From Cellulomonas hominis (GTDB lineage: Bacteria; Actinomycetota; Actinomycetes; Actinomycetales; Cellulomonadaceae): 59,796 nucleotides of DNA. Positions 9,242-18,595 of this stretch are shown here, in pieces (the first letter of the stretch is position 1; each line of letters starts with the position of its first letter). The notes under the pieces are model-generated. The model did no database searches, had not been told where the DNA came from, and saw only the letters and a program-made list of their open reading frames with translations. The stretch spans positions 1-59,796 of the forward strand of contig NZ_CABEGA010000023.1 in assembly GCF_901521055.1 (NCBI RefSeq). The letters are read 5' to 3'. The translations under genes were made by a program, and so were the position numbers.

Positions 9242-9403
9242 CGGACCTCCAGGGTCGTCGGGCGGTGGGACGGGGCTGCGCCGGCGCCGGCGCGTCGGTG
9301 CACGTGACGGCCGCGTGAGCGCCCTGTGCGGCGCGCGTGCACGTGCGTCGCAGAGCCGCTCCGCGCGACCCGTCCGAGAGTAGTGCGCCCGTACGCTGGC
9401 CCG

Positions 9404-11908
9404 GTGCCCTCGTCCACGCCCGCCGACCGCCCGCCCGTGACCGCCCGCGCGGTCGCCCGCCCGGCGGCCGGGTCCCGCCTCGTGGTCGCGGCGCTCGCCG
9501 CGCTGCTGACGGTCGCACTGGGCTGGGTCGCCGGTGCGTCGGGTGCCGCCGCGGCGGACCGGACCGCCGCGGAGGACGCGGCCGGGCCGGTGGTGCTGGT
9601 CGGTGTGACCGGGCTGCGCTGGGACGACCTCGGGTCGCTCACCACCCCGGAGCTGTGGGAGCTGTCCCGCGAGGCCGCGGTGGGCACGACGGTGGTCCGC
9701 AGCCGCTGGTCGTACACGTGCCCGAGCGCCGGCTGGCTGGCGGTGTCCGCGGGCGGCCGGTCGGACGACGTGCGGGTGCCGGACGGGACGTGCCGCACGC
9801 TCCGCGACCCGCTCGCGAACGGCACCGTCCCGGGGTGGCAGGACTACCTCGACGCGACGGCCGCCTCCCCGTACGACTCCCGGCTCGGGCTGCTCGGGGA
9901 CACCGTCGCCGAGGCCGGCCTGCCGGTGACGGGGATCGGCCCCGGCGCGGCCATCGCGCTCGCCGACGCGGACGGCACCCCGGTCGGCACGCACGTCCGG
10001 GCGCCGGCGGACGGCCGGGCCCTGGAGTCCGCCGTCGCGACCGCCGTCGGGCAGTCGGCCCTCGTGGTCGTCGACGCCGGCACGGTCCGCGACCCGGGCT
10101 ACCAGACGCGCGGCCGGTCGGACGCGGACGGCACCGCCCCGGACTCCGGCGAGCAGGAGGTGCCCGACCTGTCCGGCACCGACGTCGTCATCGAGCCGAC
10201 GCGCGCGGAGCAGGTCCAGGCGATCGACGCCCGGGTCGGCGCGGTGCTGGACGCGGTGCGCGAGGAGTCCCCCGACGCGACGGTGCTGGTGTTCTCCGTC
10301 GCCGACTCGAGCCGGCGCGCGCAGCTGCAGCTCGCGGCGGCGCTCGGCCCGACGGTGGACGGCGACACCTACGCGGGCGGGATGATCGGCTCGCCGTCGA
10401 CCCGGCAGGACGGCTACCTGCAGGCCACGGACATCACGCCGACGGTGCTCGACGCGCTCGGCATCCGCGACCTCGCGCCGCCGGGGGCCCTGGTCGGCTC
10501 GTCGGTCCGGTTCGCCCCGGACGACGCCATGGCGGGCGAGCGGGTGGCGTACCTGATCGACCAGAACCTGCACGCGCAGGCCGCCAAGCCGCTGGTCGGC
10601 GGGTTCTACGTGCTGTGGGTCGGGCTCAACCTCGTGCTGTACCTGGTCGTCATGGTCGGCCTCAACGGCCGGGTCCGGCTGTGGTGGCTGCGCGTGCTGG
10701 ACCGCCTCCGGCCGGGGCGCCGCCGCGGCCCCGAGCACCCGCGCCGCGTGCTGCACGCCATCCGGGTGGCCGCCGTGGCCGTCGCCGCGGTGCCCGTGTC
10801 GACGTTCCTGGCGAACCTGCTGCCGTGGTGGCGCGCGGGCTCCCCGGCCTGGGCCCTGACCGGCGCGGTGGCGCTGTTCGTGACGCTGATCGGCGCCCTC
10901 ACCCTGCTCGTCCCGTGGTGGCGCGACCGGCTGCTCGCCCCCCTCGGCGTCGTCGGCACCGTGACCGCCGTGGTGCTGGCGGTCGACGTGGCGACCGGTG
11001 CGCGGCTGGCGCTCGACTCGATGATGGGGCCCGGATCGCTGGTCGCCGGCCGGTTCTACGGGTTCGGCAACCCCGCGTTCGCCCTGTTCGCCACCGCGAT
11101 GATCCTCGCCGCCGTGGCGTTCGCCGACCCGCTGCTCCGTGCCGGGCGCCGGGGCCTCGCGGTCGCGGTGGTCGCCGGCATGGGGCTGGTCGCCACGGTG
11201 GTCGACGGCATGCCGGGCATCGGCGCGGACTTCGGCGGCCCGCCCGCGCTCGTGCCGGGCTTCGCCATCCTCGCGCTGCTCACGGCGGGCGTCCGGCTGA
11301 GCTGGCGGCGGGTGCTCGCGGTGGTCGCGGCGGGCGCGGTCACCGTGATCGGCATCGCGCTGCTCGACTGGATGCGGCCGCCGGACCAGCGCTCGCACCT
11401 CGGCCGGTTCATCGACACGGTGCTGGACGGCGGCCTGTGGACCGTCCTGCTCCGCAAGGGCGAGGCGAACCTGCGGATCCTGTTCGGCAGCGAGCAGACG
11501 CTGCTGGCCATCGGCGGTCTGCTGCTCGTCGTGCTGCTCGTCGGCCGCCCCGCGCGGTCGGCGGTCAGCGCCCCCGACGGCGGTCCGTACGCGTGGCTGT
11601 CCGCCGGTGCGCCGGTGCGCCGGCTCGCGACGGACGCCCCGATGCTGCTCAAGGGCCTCATCGCGCTCGCGGTGACGCTGGGCATCGGGTTCGCCCTGAA
11701 CGACTCCGGCGTGGTCGTGCCCGCGACGGGGATCGGCCTGGCGGTGCCGCTGCTCGCGGCGGCGTGCGCGACGTGGATGCTGCTGCTGCAGCCGGTGCCT
11801 CAGCCGAGCCCGGGCGGGCGGGCGCCGACCATCCCCGGCAGCGCCGCGCCCGGCACCTCCACCGGGCGGACGGCCTCGGCGAACGTGCAGGGCCGCCCGA
11901 ACAGGTAG
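9404..11908 (+). CDS. Large alkaline-phosphatase-like membrane protein
   Basis: Conserved actinobacterial membrane protein of 834 residues from the GTG at 9404. A first membrane helix or signal (about residues 24-50) leads to an extracellular domain of some 300 residues resembling the alkaline-phosphatase/sulfatase superfamily: VVLVGVTGLRWDDL at the start, SRWSYTCPSAGWL, and ATDITPTVLDALGI near its end. The rest is about ten membrane helices. The usual metal-binding histidine clusters are not obvious, so I do not claim a reaction. A cell-envelope role is inferred from topology. Its last 109 bases overlap the 3' end of the opposite-strand GGDEF/EAL gene. Confidence 0.75.
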   Translation: MPSSTPADRPPVTARAVARPAAGSRLVVAALAALLTVALGWVAGASGAAAADRTAAEDAAGPVVLVGVTGLRWDDLGSLTTPELWELSREAAVGTTVVRSRWSYTCPSAGWLAVSAGGRSDDVRVPDGTCRTLRDPLANGTVPGWQDYLDATAASPYDSRLGLLGDTVAEAGLPVTGIGPGAAIALADADGTPVGTHVRAPADGRALESAVATAVGQSALVVVDAGTVRDPGYQTRGRSDADGTAPDSGEQEVPDLSGTDVVIEPTRAEQVQAIDARVGAVLDAVREESPDATVLVFSVADSSRRAQLQLAAALGPTVDGDTYAGGMIGSPSTRQDGYLQATDITPTVLDALGIRDLAPPGALVGSSVRFAPDDAMAGERVAYLIDQNLHAQAAKPLVGGFYVLWVGLNLVLYLVVMVGLNGRVRLWWLRVLDRLRPGRRRGPEHPRRVLHAIRVAAVAVAAVPVSTFLANLLPWWRAGSPAWALTGAVALFVTLIGALTLLVPWWRDRLLAPLGVVGTVTAVVLAVDVATGARLALDSMMGPGSLVAGRFYGFGNPAFALFATAMILAAVAFADPLLRAGRRGLAVAVVAGMGLVATVVDGMPGIGADFGGPPALVPGFAILALLTAGVRLSWRRVLAVVAAGAVTVIGIALLDWMRPPDQRSHLGRFIDTVLDGGLWTVLLRKGEANLRILFGSEQTLLAIGGLLLVVLLVGRPARSAVSAPDGGPYAWLSAGAPVRRLATDAPMLLKGLIALAVTLGIGFALNDSGVVVPATGIGLAVPLLAAACATWMLLLQPVPQPSPGGRAPTIPGSAAPGTSTGRTASANVQGRPNR

Positions 11909-14655
11909 CCCTGCGCGAGGTCGCAGCCCAGGGAGCGCAGCGCGGTGTACCGGGGCTCGTCCTCCACGCCCTCGGCGATGACGTCGGCGCCCAGCGACCG
12001 GCCCAGCGCGACGACCGCCTCGACGACGCCCGCCGCGCGCGGCCCCGCCGGGCCGGAGCCCCCGAGCTCGCGCACGAACGACTGGTCGATCTTCAGCAGG
12101 GTCACCGGGTAGTCGTGCAGCCGCGACAGCGACGAGTAGCCGGTGCCGAAGTCGTCGATGGCGACCCCGACGCCGAGCTCCCGCAGGGCGCGGAGCATGG
12201 GGACGGCCCGGGCGTCGTCCGCCAGCGCGCTCTCGGTGACCTCGATGCCCAGCCAGCTCGGCGGCGCGTCGTGCGCGGCGAGGGTGTCCACCACCAGCGT
12301 CACCAGGTCGGGCCGGTCGTTGCTGCCCGCGAACTGCCGCGGGGACACGTTGACCCACACGCGCAGGTCGCTGCCGGTGCCGCGGTTGTGCCCCGCGACC
12401 TCGCGCAGCGCCTGGTCCAGCGCCCACGCGCCGAGGTCGCCGATCAGGCCGGTCTCCTCGGCCACGGGGATGAACTCGGCGGGCGACACCGGTCCGCGGG
12501 TCCGGCTGGTCCAGCGCATGAGCGCCTCGACGCCCTCGACCCGGCCGGTGACCAGGTCGACCTCCGCCTGGTAGACCAGCGACAGCTCGCCCTCGCGGGT
12601 GGCGCGCCGCAGGTCCGCGGCCATGGTCAGGCGCTGGCGGGCGCGGTCCGCCCCGTGCTCCTCGTACCAGTGGTGGCAGCCGCCGCCCGCCGCCTTCGCC
12701 CGGTACATCGCGACGTCCGCGCAGCGCAGCAGCTCGTCCCACGGCATCGCGCCCGGCTCGGCGTGCACCACGCCGACGCTGCACCCGACGGCGAACTCCT
12801 CGTCGTGCAGCGCGAACGGCCGGTCGAACGCCGCGACCAGCCGCAGGGCCGCCGCCTCGGCGACCGCGGGGGTCGCGTCGGGCAGCAGCACCACGAACTC
12901 GTCGCCGCCCAGCCGCGCGGCCGTCGCCCGCTCGGGCAGGTCCGCCGCCACGCGCATCGCCGCGCTCTGCAGCAGCTGGTCGCCGACCACGTGGCCGTAG
13001 GAGTCGTTGACCAGCTTGAACCGGTCGAGGTCGAGCAGCAGGAGCGCCGTGCCCACCCGCGAGGTCGTCAGCGCCGCCACCGCGCGCTCCCGGGCCACGT
13101 CGCGGTTCGCCAGCCCGGTGAGCGGGTCGTGCGTCGCGGCGTGCGTCAGCCGCTCCTTCGCCTCGCGGAACCGCGTCACGTCGCGCGCGACCACCAGCAC
13201 GGAGTCGACCGAGCCGTCCTGTCCGGTCTCCGGGACCACCCGGACCTCGTACCAGTGCCCGCGCGACTCCACGGACATGCTGATGAGCGAGCGGGGGTCC
13301 CGCTCGGCGTCCACCCCGGGCTCGGTCGCGAACGCCAGGGTGTGGTGCGCGAGCGCCCGGGCGGCGTCCATCACGGGCGACCGGCCGGCGAGCTCCCCGA
13401 CGGGCCGGCCCAGGTCGTCCTCCCCCAGTCCCGCCGCCTCGCGCATCGCCCGGTTCGCGAACCGGAGCCGGGCGTCGGCATCCACCCGCGCCAGCGCGTC
13501 CGGGGTGTTCCGGGTGATCGACTCGAGGTCGCGCGTCCGGGCGGCCAGCGCGCGGGTGCGTTCGGCGGCCAGCGCCACGGCCCGCCCCTCCGCGGCGGCG
13601 CGCGAGGCGACCATCCCGACGACGAGGGCCGTCAGCACCGCGCCCGCGGCCAGCGGGAACCAGGACAGCGCCGCCGGGACGTCCTGCTGGGTGGCGACCA
13701 GGGTCCAGGTCCGGCCCGCCACCGGGACGTCGAGCTCCTGCGTCATCCCGACCGGCCGCAGGACGTCGGCCACGGCGGCCGGCTCCCGCGACAGCACGCC
13801 CAGCGGGGTGCCGTCGTCCAGCACGAGCGTCGCGTCCCGCGGGCGCGTGGTGACGTGGTCGAGCATGGGGCCGACCCGCAGCGTGGTGAGCGTCCAGCCG
13901 AGCAGACGGCGCTGCCGCTCCGCGGGGCTCGTCGGGGCGACCGGCCCGTCGTAGACCGGCACCGCGACGGCCGCCTCGGAACCGACGGGGTCCCCGGCGC
14001 GCGCCGCCTTCCCCAGGTCGGAGGGGTCCATCGCGGCGGTCAGGTCGACCGGGTAGGGCGCGGACAGCGCGGGCTGGCCGGTGTCCCGGGCGCGGGTCAG
14101 CGCCGAGGCCACCGCGCGGATCGCGTCGACGTCCCCCCGGCCGGCCAGCAGGTCGTCGACCAGCGACGCCTCCCCGAACCGCACGACCCGCTCCACGCGG
14201 ACGGCGCCGGTCGCCGCACCCGTCGCCGCACCGGTCGCCGCACCGGTCGCGCCGGCGGCCGTGGGCGCGACGGTGACCACCCCGGCGCGGTCCGCCGGGG
14301 ACGACGGCGCGGGCAGCCACGCGACCGCGCCGGTCGAGCCGGCCTCCGTCGCGGGACCGCCGAGCACGCGCAGGTGGGACTCCCAGGCCGCCGCCCCGTC
14401 GGCCCACGACGTGGTCTCCGTGGGGGTGAGCATCGACGCGGACGTGCACGCCAGCCGGACCTGCACCTCCACGCGCGCCAGGAGGGCCTCCGCGGTGACG
14501 GCGAGCGCGCCGCGGGCGGACGCGTCGGCGCGCTCGCGCTGCTGGTGCGCGTCCAGGGCGGCCGCGGCGAAGGACAGCAGCAGGCCCGCGGGCACGACGA
14601 CGCCCACGATGAGGCGCATCCGTGCCCGGGCACGACGACGTGCGTCGGCCGGCAT
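11800..14655 (-). CDS. Membrane sensor with PAS, GGDEF and EAL domains (c-di-GMP turnover)
   Basis: Bifunctional cyclic-di-GMP candidate of 951 residues. TM1 is at about 14-34, a CHASE-like extracellular sensor at 40-325, TM2 at 332-350, PAS at 375-495, GGDEF at 500-670 and EAL at 675-930. The synthase motif is an intact GGDEF (583-587), but the RxxD inhibition site that normally precedes it is absent (PERA). The phosphodiesterase motifs are also intact: EAL 710-712, VNVSPRQF, EVTES, DDFGTGYSS (834-842), KIDQSF, AEGVE and QGYLFG. Both activities are therefore possible. The ATG at 14655 is preferred because it has GGGAGG upstream. Residues 138-150 are GAAT repeats coded by a 12-base tandem repeat. 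Confidence 0.92.
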   Translation of the reverse strand: MPADARRRARARMRLIVGVVVPAGLLLSFAAAALDAHQQRERADASARGALAVTAEALLARVEVQVRLACTSASMLTPTETTSWADGAAAWESHLRVLGGPATEAGSTGAVAWLPAPSSPADRAGVVTVAPTAAGATGAATGAATGAATGAVRVERVVRFGEASLVDDLLAGRGDVDAIRAVASALTRARDTGQPALSAPYPVDLTAAMDPSDLGKAARAGDPVGSEAAVAVPVYDGPVAPTSPAERQRRLLGWTLTTLRVGPMLDHVTTRPRDATLVLDDGTPLGVLSREPAAVADVLRPVGMTQELDVPVAGRTWTLVATQQDVPAALSWFPLAAGAVLTALVVGMVASRAAAEGRAVALAAERTRALAARTRDLESITRNTPDALARVDADARLRFANRAMREAAGLGEDDLGRPVGELAGRSPVMDAARALAHHTLAFATEPGVDAERDPRSLISMSVESRGHWYEVRVVPETGQDGSVDSVLVVARDVTRFREAKERLTHAATHDPLTGLANRDVARERAVAALTTSRVGTALLLLDLDRFKLVNDSYGHVVGDQLLQSAAMRVAADLPERATAARLGGDEFVVLLPDATPAVAEAAALRLVAAFDRPFALHDEEFAVGCSVGVVHAEPGAMPWDELLRCADVAMYRAKAAGGGCHHWYEEHGADRARQRLTMAADLRRATREGELSLVYQAEVDLVTGRVEGVEALMRWTSRTRGPVSPAEFIPVAEETGLIGDLGAWALDQALREVAGHNRGTGSDLRVWVNVSPRQFAGSNDRPDLVTLVVDTLAAHDAPPSWLGIEVTESALADDARAVPMLRALRELGVGVAIDDFGTGYSSLSRLHDYPVTLLKIDQSFVRELGGSGPAGPRAAGVVEAVVALGRSLGADVIAEGVEDEPRYTALRSLGCDLAQGYLFGRPCTFAEAVRPVEVPGAALPGMVGARPPGLG

Positions 14656-14836
14656 CGCCCACCTCCCGTCGGTGCTGCTCGCTCGCACTCCCCCGTGCGC
14701 CCCCGTACCCGGTCTCATCGGCCACGAGACCCCCGGGCGCGACCCCCACGGGCAGATTCACCCGGGTGGCACGGGCACGTCCCGCCCCGCGAGCCGGTGC
14801 ACCCGGGGCGCGTCGCTCTCACCTACACTCGCGAGC

Positions 14837-15145
14837 GTGATCTTCAAGTCGGTGGGCGAGGGCAGGCCCTATCCCGACCACGGCCTCGTCACGCCCAAGC
14901 AGTGGGCGGACGTCCCGCCGCGCCAGGTGCGCCTGGACGAGCTGGTCACCACCAAGCGCACGCTGAACCTGGACAACCTCCTGTCGGAGGACTCCACGTT
15001 CTACGGCGACCTGTTCGCGCACGTCGTGCAGTGGCGCGGCGTCCTCTACCTGGAGGACGGCCTGCACCGGGCGGTGCGCGCGGCCCTGCAGCAGCGACCC
15101 GTGCTGCACGCGCGCGTCCTGGTGATCGAGTCCGATGAGCGCTGA
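14837..15145 (+). CDS. Conserved small actinobacterial protein (often labelled VapB-like)
   Basis: A 102-residue soluble protein with a GTG start, recognisable by VRLDELVTTKRTLNLDNLL and HVVQWRGVLYLEDGLHRAVR. Homologues are widespread in Actinobacteria and are often automatically called VapB-family antitoxins. No toxin partner is present: the next gene, overlapping by 11 bases, is a LytR_C membrane protein, not a PIN nuclease. The fixed coupling with LytR_C suggests a housekeeping role, possibly in the envelope. Function unknown. Confidence 0.8.
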   Translation: MIFKSVGEGRPYPDHGLVTPKQWADVPPRQVRLDELVTTKRTLNLDNLLSEDSTFYGDLFAHVVQWRGVLYLEDGLHRAVRAALQQRPVLHARVLVIESDER

Positions 15146-15797
15146 CCGCACCCCCGACGCCGCCCGTCAGCGACGCCGCCGGCACACCCGCGAGCGCCAG
15201 GCCGTCGTGTTCGGCGTCCTGCTCACCGGCCTGGCGGTCGCCGGGCTGGGCGCCGCCGCGGTGTACACCGGCAACGTGTCGCTGCCGCTGCTCGCGCGCG
15301 ACTTCTCCTCGCCCGAGCCGACCGGCCTGGCCGCGGAGGACTCGCCCTGCCCGCCGGAGGGCGCCACGCCCGTGCCGTACGGCCAGGTGTCCGCGACCGT
15401 GCTGAACGCGACCAACCGGGTGGGCCTCGCCGGGGACACCGCCGACGCGCTCGCGGCCCGCGGCTTCACCATCGCCGGCCAGGCCAACGCGGCGGACCGC
15501 GGGTACCAGCCGTACAGCGGCACCGCGCTGATCCAGTTCGGCACGCAGGGCGTCGCGGCGGCCTACACGCTCGCCGCGCAGTTCGACACCCCGCAGCTGG
15601 TGCTCGACACCCGGGCCGACGCGACGGTCGACGTGGTCGTCGGCTCCTCGTACAGCGCCCTGGTCGCGGCCGCCGACGTCGTGCTCGTGGTCGACCAGCC
15701 GTTCGCCGTGCCGGAGGGCTGCATCGCCCTCGACCAGGTCACCGCCGTCGCGCAGCCCGTGCCGCCGCCGCCCACCGAGGCACCGGCCGAGGGCTGA
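15135..15797 (+). CDS. LytR C-terminal domain (LytR_C) membrane protein
   Basis: 220-residue protein with a basic cytoplasmic start (RQRRRRHTRERQ), one membrane helix at about residues 23-45 and an extracellular LytR_C domain (about 85-195: VSATVLNATNRVGLAGDTAD, then VDVVVGSSY). It lacks the LCP transferase domain that LytR_C is often fused to, so it is unlikely to attach cell-wall polymers itself. It may bind or assist envelope enzymes. The ATG lies inside the end of the preceding small gene (11-base overlap), indicating coupled translation. Confidence 0.85.
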   Translation: MSADRTPDAARQRRRRHTRERQAVVFGVLLTGLAVAGLGAAAVYTGNVSLPLLARDFSSPEPTGLAAEDSPCPPEGATPVPYGQVSATVLNATNRVGLAGDTADALAARGFTIAGQANAADRGYQPYSGTALIQFGTQGVAAAYTLAAQFDTPQLVLDTRADATVDVVVGSSYSALVAAADVVLVVDQPFAVPEGCIALDQVTAVAQPVPPPPTEAPAEG

Positions 15798-15818
15798 GGC
15801 CCCCGGCCGGCGTCCGGC

Positions 15819-17156
15819 TCAGCGCTCCAGCTCGGCCCCGCCCGGGACCGACGCCGGGGACGCCGGCTCCTGGCTGGTCCCGCGCCACCGCGCCACCGCG
15901 CGCATCAGGTGGTAGACCCCGATCGCGGCGGCCGTGCCGAGCGCGATGCCGGTGAACGTGAGGTCGCCCGCGGTCCACGTGTAGTTGGCGATGCCGACCA
16001 CGAGCGCGACGGCGGCGGTCGTGAGGTTCACCGGGTCGGAGAAGTCGACGCGGTTCTGCACCCAGATCCGGGCGCCGAGCACGCCGATCATCCCGTACAG
16101 CACCGTCGTGGCCCCGCCGAGCACGCCCGCCGGGATCGTGTTGATGAGCTCGCCGAACTTCGGCGACAGGCTGAGCACCAGAGCGGTGGCCGCGGCCACC
16201 CAGTACGCCGCCGTCGAGTACACCTTGGTCGCCGCCATGACGCCGATGTTCTCCGCGTACGTGGTGGTGCCGGAGCCGCCGCCGAGGCCCGCGAACGTGG
16301 TGGCCAGGCCGTCGGCGAGCAGCGCGCGGCCGGTCAGCGGGTCCAGGTCGCGGCCCGTCATCGCGGCGACGGACTTCACGTGCCCGACGTTCTCGGCGAT
16401 CAGCACGAACACCACGGGCAGGAACAGGCCGAGCAGCCGCGGCTCGAACGTCGGGGTGACGAGCTCGGGCAGCCCGAACCACGCCGCGTCGCCCACCGCC
16501 GAGAAGTCGACCTCCCCGCGCAGCGTCGCCACGACGTACCCGATCACGACGCCCACGAGGATCGACAGCCGCCCGAGGATGCCGCGGAACAGCACCGCCG
16601 CGAGCACGATGGCCCCCAGCGTCGCCAGCGCGGTCACCGGCGCGGCCCGGAACCCGCTGCACGCCCCGGTCTCGTCGCAGGTGCCCCAGGCCGTGGGCGC
16701 CAGGTTGAAGCCGATGAGCGCGACCACGGTGCCCGTGACCACCGGCGGCATCACCAGGTCGATCCACCGGGACCCGGCCAGGTGCACCACCAGGCCGATC
16801 GCGGCGAGCAGCAGGCCGGTGACGAGGATCCCGCCGACCGCCGCCGACTGCCCGCCCGACGCAGTCGCCGCGACGATCGGGCCGATGAACGCGAAGCTCG
16901 ACCCCAGGTAGGACGGCAGCCGGTTCCCCGTGACCAGCAGGAACGTCACCGTCCCGATGGCCGAGAACAGCAGCGTCGTCGCCGGGGAGAAGCCGGTCAG
17001 CAGCGGCACCAGGAACGTCGCGCCGAACATCGCCACGACGTGCTGCATCCCGATCCCGATGGTCCGGGGCCAGGACAGCCGCTCGTCCGGGGCCACGACC
17101 GCCCCCGGCGCCACGCGCCTGCCGTCGCCGTGCACCCGCCACCCGATCACGCTCAC
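15819..17156 (-). CDS. NCS2-family uracil/xanthine permease
   Basis: Nucleobase:cation symporter-2 family transporter, 445 residues, with the usual 14-segment pattern. Diagnostic stretches are IGIGMQHVVAMFGATFLVP, VFVLIAENVGHVKSV (the TM8 substrate-binding glutamate region) and GGSGTTTYAENIGVMA (TM10). The uracil-type pattern AENIGVMA and the overall length point to the UraA branch, so proton-coupled uracil uptake is likely; xanthine is the alternative. It is a single gene convergent with the LytR_C gene and divergent from the GT87 gene. Confidence 0.92.
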   Translation of the reverse strand: MSVIGWRVHGDGRRVAPGAVVAPDERLSWPRTIGIGMQHVVAMFGATFLVPLLTGFSPATTLLFSAIGTVTFLLVTGNRLPSYLGSSFAFIGPIVAATASGGQSAAVGGILVTGLLLAAIGLVVHLAGSRWIDLVMPPVVTGTVVALIGFNLAPTAWGTCDETGACSGFRAAPVTALATLGAIVLAAVLFRGILGRLSILVGVVIGYVVATLRGEVDFSAVGDAAWFGLPELVTPTFEPRLLGLFLPVVFVLIAENVGHVKSVAAMTGRDLDPLTGRALLADGLATTFAGLGGGSGTTTYAENIGVMAATKVYSTAAYWVAAATALVLSLSPKFGELINTIPAGVLGGATTVLYGMIGVLGARIWVQNRVDFSDPVNLTTAAVALVVGIANYTWTAGDLTFTGIALGTAAAIGVYHLMRAVARWRGTSQEPASPASVPGGAELER

Positions 17157-17272
17157 GCGGTCCCTCTCCTCGCTCGCCCGGGGGGTCCGGGCACCGCTGG
17201 GCAGGCTACTGGGTCGCCCGCGTAGGGTGTGGCCGCCCGTCCACCCGCGCCCGACGCCCCGGAGGTGCCGCC

Positions 17273-18595
17273 ATCGACCGCCTGCTGCGCTCCCGCACCG
17301 CGCTGTGGACGGCGTTCCTGCTCGTGCACGGGTGGATCGCGTACGTCGGCGTCGTGCTGATCCCCGCGAAGGCGTTCTGGGACCTCGACCTGTACCGCTG
17401 GTGGATGTGGCAGGGCCTGCACGAGGGCGTGTGGCCGGTGCTGGACGGCGACTGGGTGTACCCCGCCGGTGCGGTGCTGCCCATGCTCGCGCCCGCCCTG
17501 GTGGACGCGGTCGGCACCCGCACGTACGCCCTCGGGTGGTCGGTGCTGGTCACCGTGCTGGACGCGGTCGCCGTCGGGGTGCTGCTGCGGTACGCACCCC
17601 GGTCGCCGGCGCGTGGCGCGGAGGCGGTGCGCGGGGTCGTCGACCCGCCCCGGCACGACCCCGCCCTCGGCGCCTGGTGGTGGATCGCGTTCGTGCTGAT
17701 GCTCGGCCCGGTGGCCGTCGGGCGGCTGGACGCGGTGGTCGCGCCCGTCGTCGTGGTGGCGCTCGCCGTCGCGCTCCGGCACCCGGCCGTCGCCTCCGCG
17801 CTGCTGACCGCCGGCGCGTGGGTGAAGGTCGCGCCCGGGGCGCTGCTGCTGCCGCTCGTGCTCGTGCTGCGCCGTCCGTGGCGGGACCTGGTGCTGCCCG
17901 CGGCCGCCGTGTGCGTCGTGGTGGCCGGAGCCGTCGCGGCGGGCGGCGGGCTGGCGCACCTGACGAGCTTCCTCACCGAGCAGGGCGAGCGGGGGCTGCA
18001 GGTGGAGTCCGTCGCGGCGACCCCGTGGGTGCTCGCGGGGCTCGGCAGCGCGTCGGTGCGGGTGGTGCTCAACCAGGAGATCACCACCTGGGAGATCGCC
18101 GGGCCCGGCACCGCGGCGGTGGCCGGTGCCCTCGGGCTGGTGCTGCCCCTGGCGCTGGCCGCCGTGACGGCCCTGCTCTGGTGGGTGCGCCGGCGGGCGG
18201 GCGACGGGCTGGACACCGCGGGGTTCCTCGCGCGGGGCGCGCTGCTGGTCGCCGTGACGCTGATCCTCGCCAACAAGGTCGGGTCGCCGCAGTTCATCGG
18301 GTGGCTGGCGGGACCGGTGGTCGTCGGCCTCGCCCGCCCCGGCGCACGCGGGCTGCGGTCCTGGCAGACGCCCGCCGTGCTCGTGCTCGTGATTGCGGTG
18401 CTCACGCAGGTGGTGTTCCCGATCGCCTACGACGGGATCACCCTGCAGCAGCCCGTGCCGACCGTCGTGCTCGCGGTGCGGAACGTGCTGCTGGTCGTGC
18501 TGGCCGGGGTGGTGGCCCGCGACCTGATCCGGACGGGTCGTCCGGCGTCGCGGGCCACCACCGAGGGCGCCGGGGTCAGCGCACCTGCGGCATGA
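17273..18595 (+). CDS. GT87-like (DUF2029) polyprenyl-phosphate-sugar mannosyltransferase
   Basis: Polytopic membrane protein resembling glycosyltransferase family 87, which uses polyprenyl-phosphate mannose to extend envelope glycans. About ten helices are visible, with the first-loop acidic region FWDLDLYRWW, the small AWVKVAPGALLLPLVLVLR segment and NKVGSPQFIGWL. Start choice: the hydrophobic N-terminus continues upstream of the first GTG (17324). The only well-placed ribosome site, GGAGG at 17261-17265, fits an ATC codon at 17273. I annotate from there (440 codons); a CTG at 17282 or the GTG at 17324 are alternatives. The 3' end overlaps the convergent LLM gene by 20 bases. Confidence 0.75.
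   Translation: MDRLLRSRTALWTAFLLVHGWIAYVGVVLIPAKAFWDLDLYRWWMWQGLHEGVWPVLDGDWVYPAGAVLPMLAPALVDAVGTRTYALGWSVLVTVLDAVAVGVLLRYAPRSPARGAEAVRGVVDPPRHDPALGAWWWIAFVLMLGPVAVGRLDAVVAPVVVVALAVALRHPAVASALLTAGAWVKVAPGALLLPLVLVLRRPWRDLVLPAAAVCVVVAGAVAAGGGLAHLTSFLTEQGERGLQVESVAATPWVLAGLGSASVRVVLNQEITTWEIAGPGTAAVAGALGLVLPLALAAVTALLWWVRRRAGDGLDTAGFLARGALLVAVTLILANKVGSPQFIGWLAGPVVVGLARPGARGLRSWQTPAVLVLVIAVLTQVVFPIAYDGITLQQPVPTVVLAVRNVLLVVLAGVVARDLIRTGRPASRATTEGAGVSAPAA

Noticed and set aside
8255..14761. Very long minus-strand open frame and many other 500-2000 residue antisense frames
   Set aside because: They are side effects of 74% GC sequence, lying opposite genes with clear domains. Only the stretches with recognisable protein (pheA, GGDEF/EAL and so on) are real.
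14837..15145. Toxin-antitoxin call for the VapB-like small protein
   Set aside because: No toxin gene is adjacent, and the overlapping neighbour is a LytR_C membrane protein.
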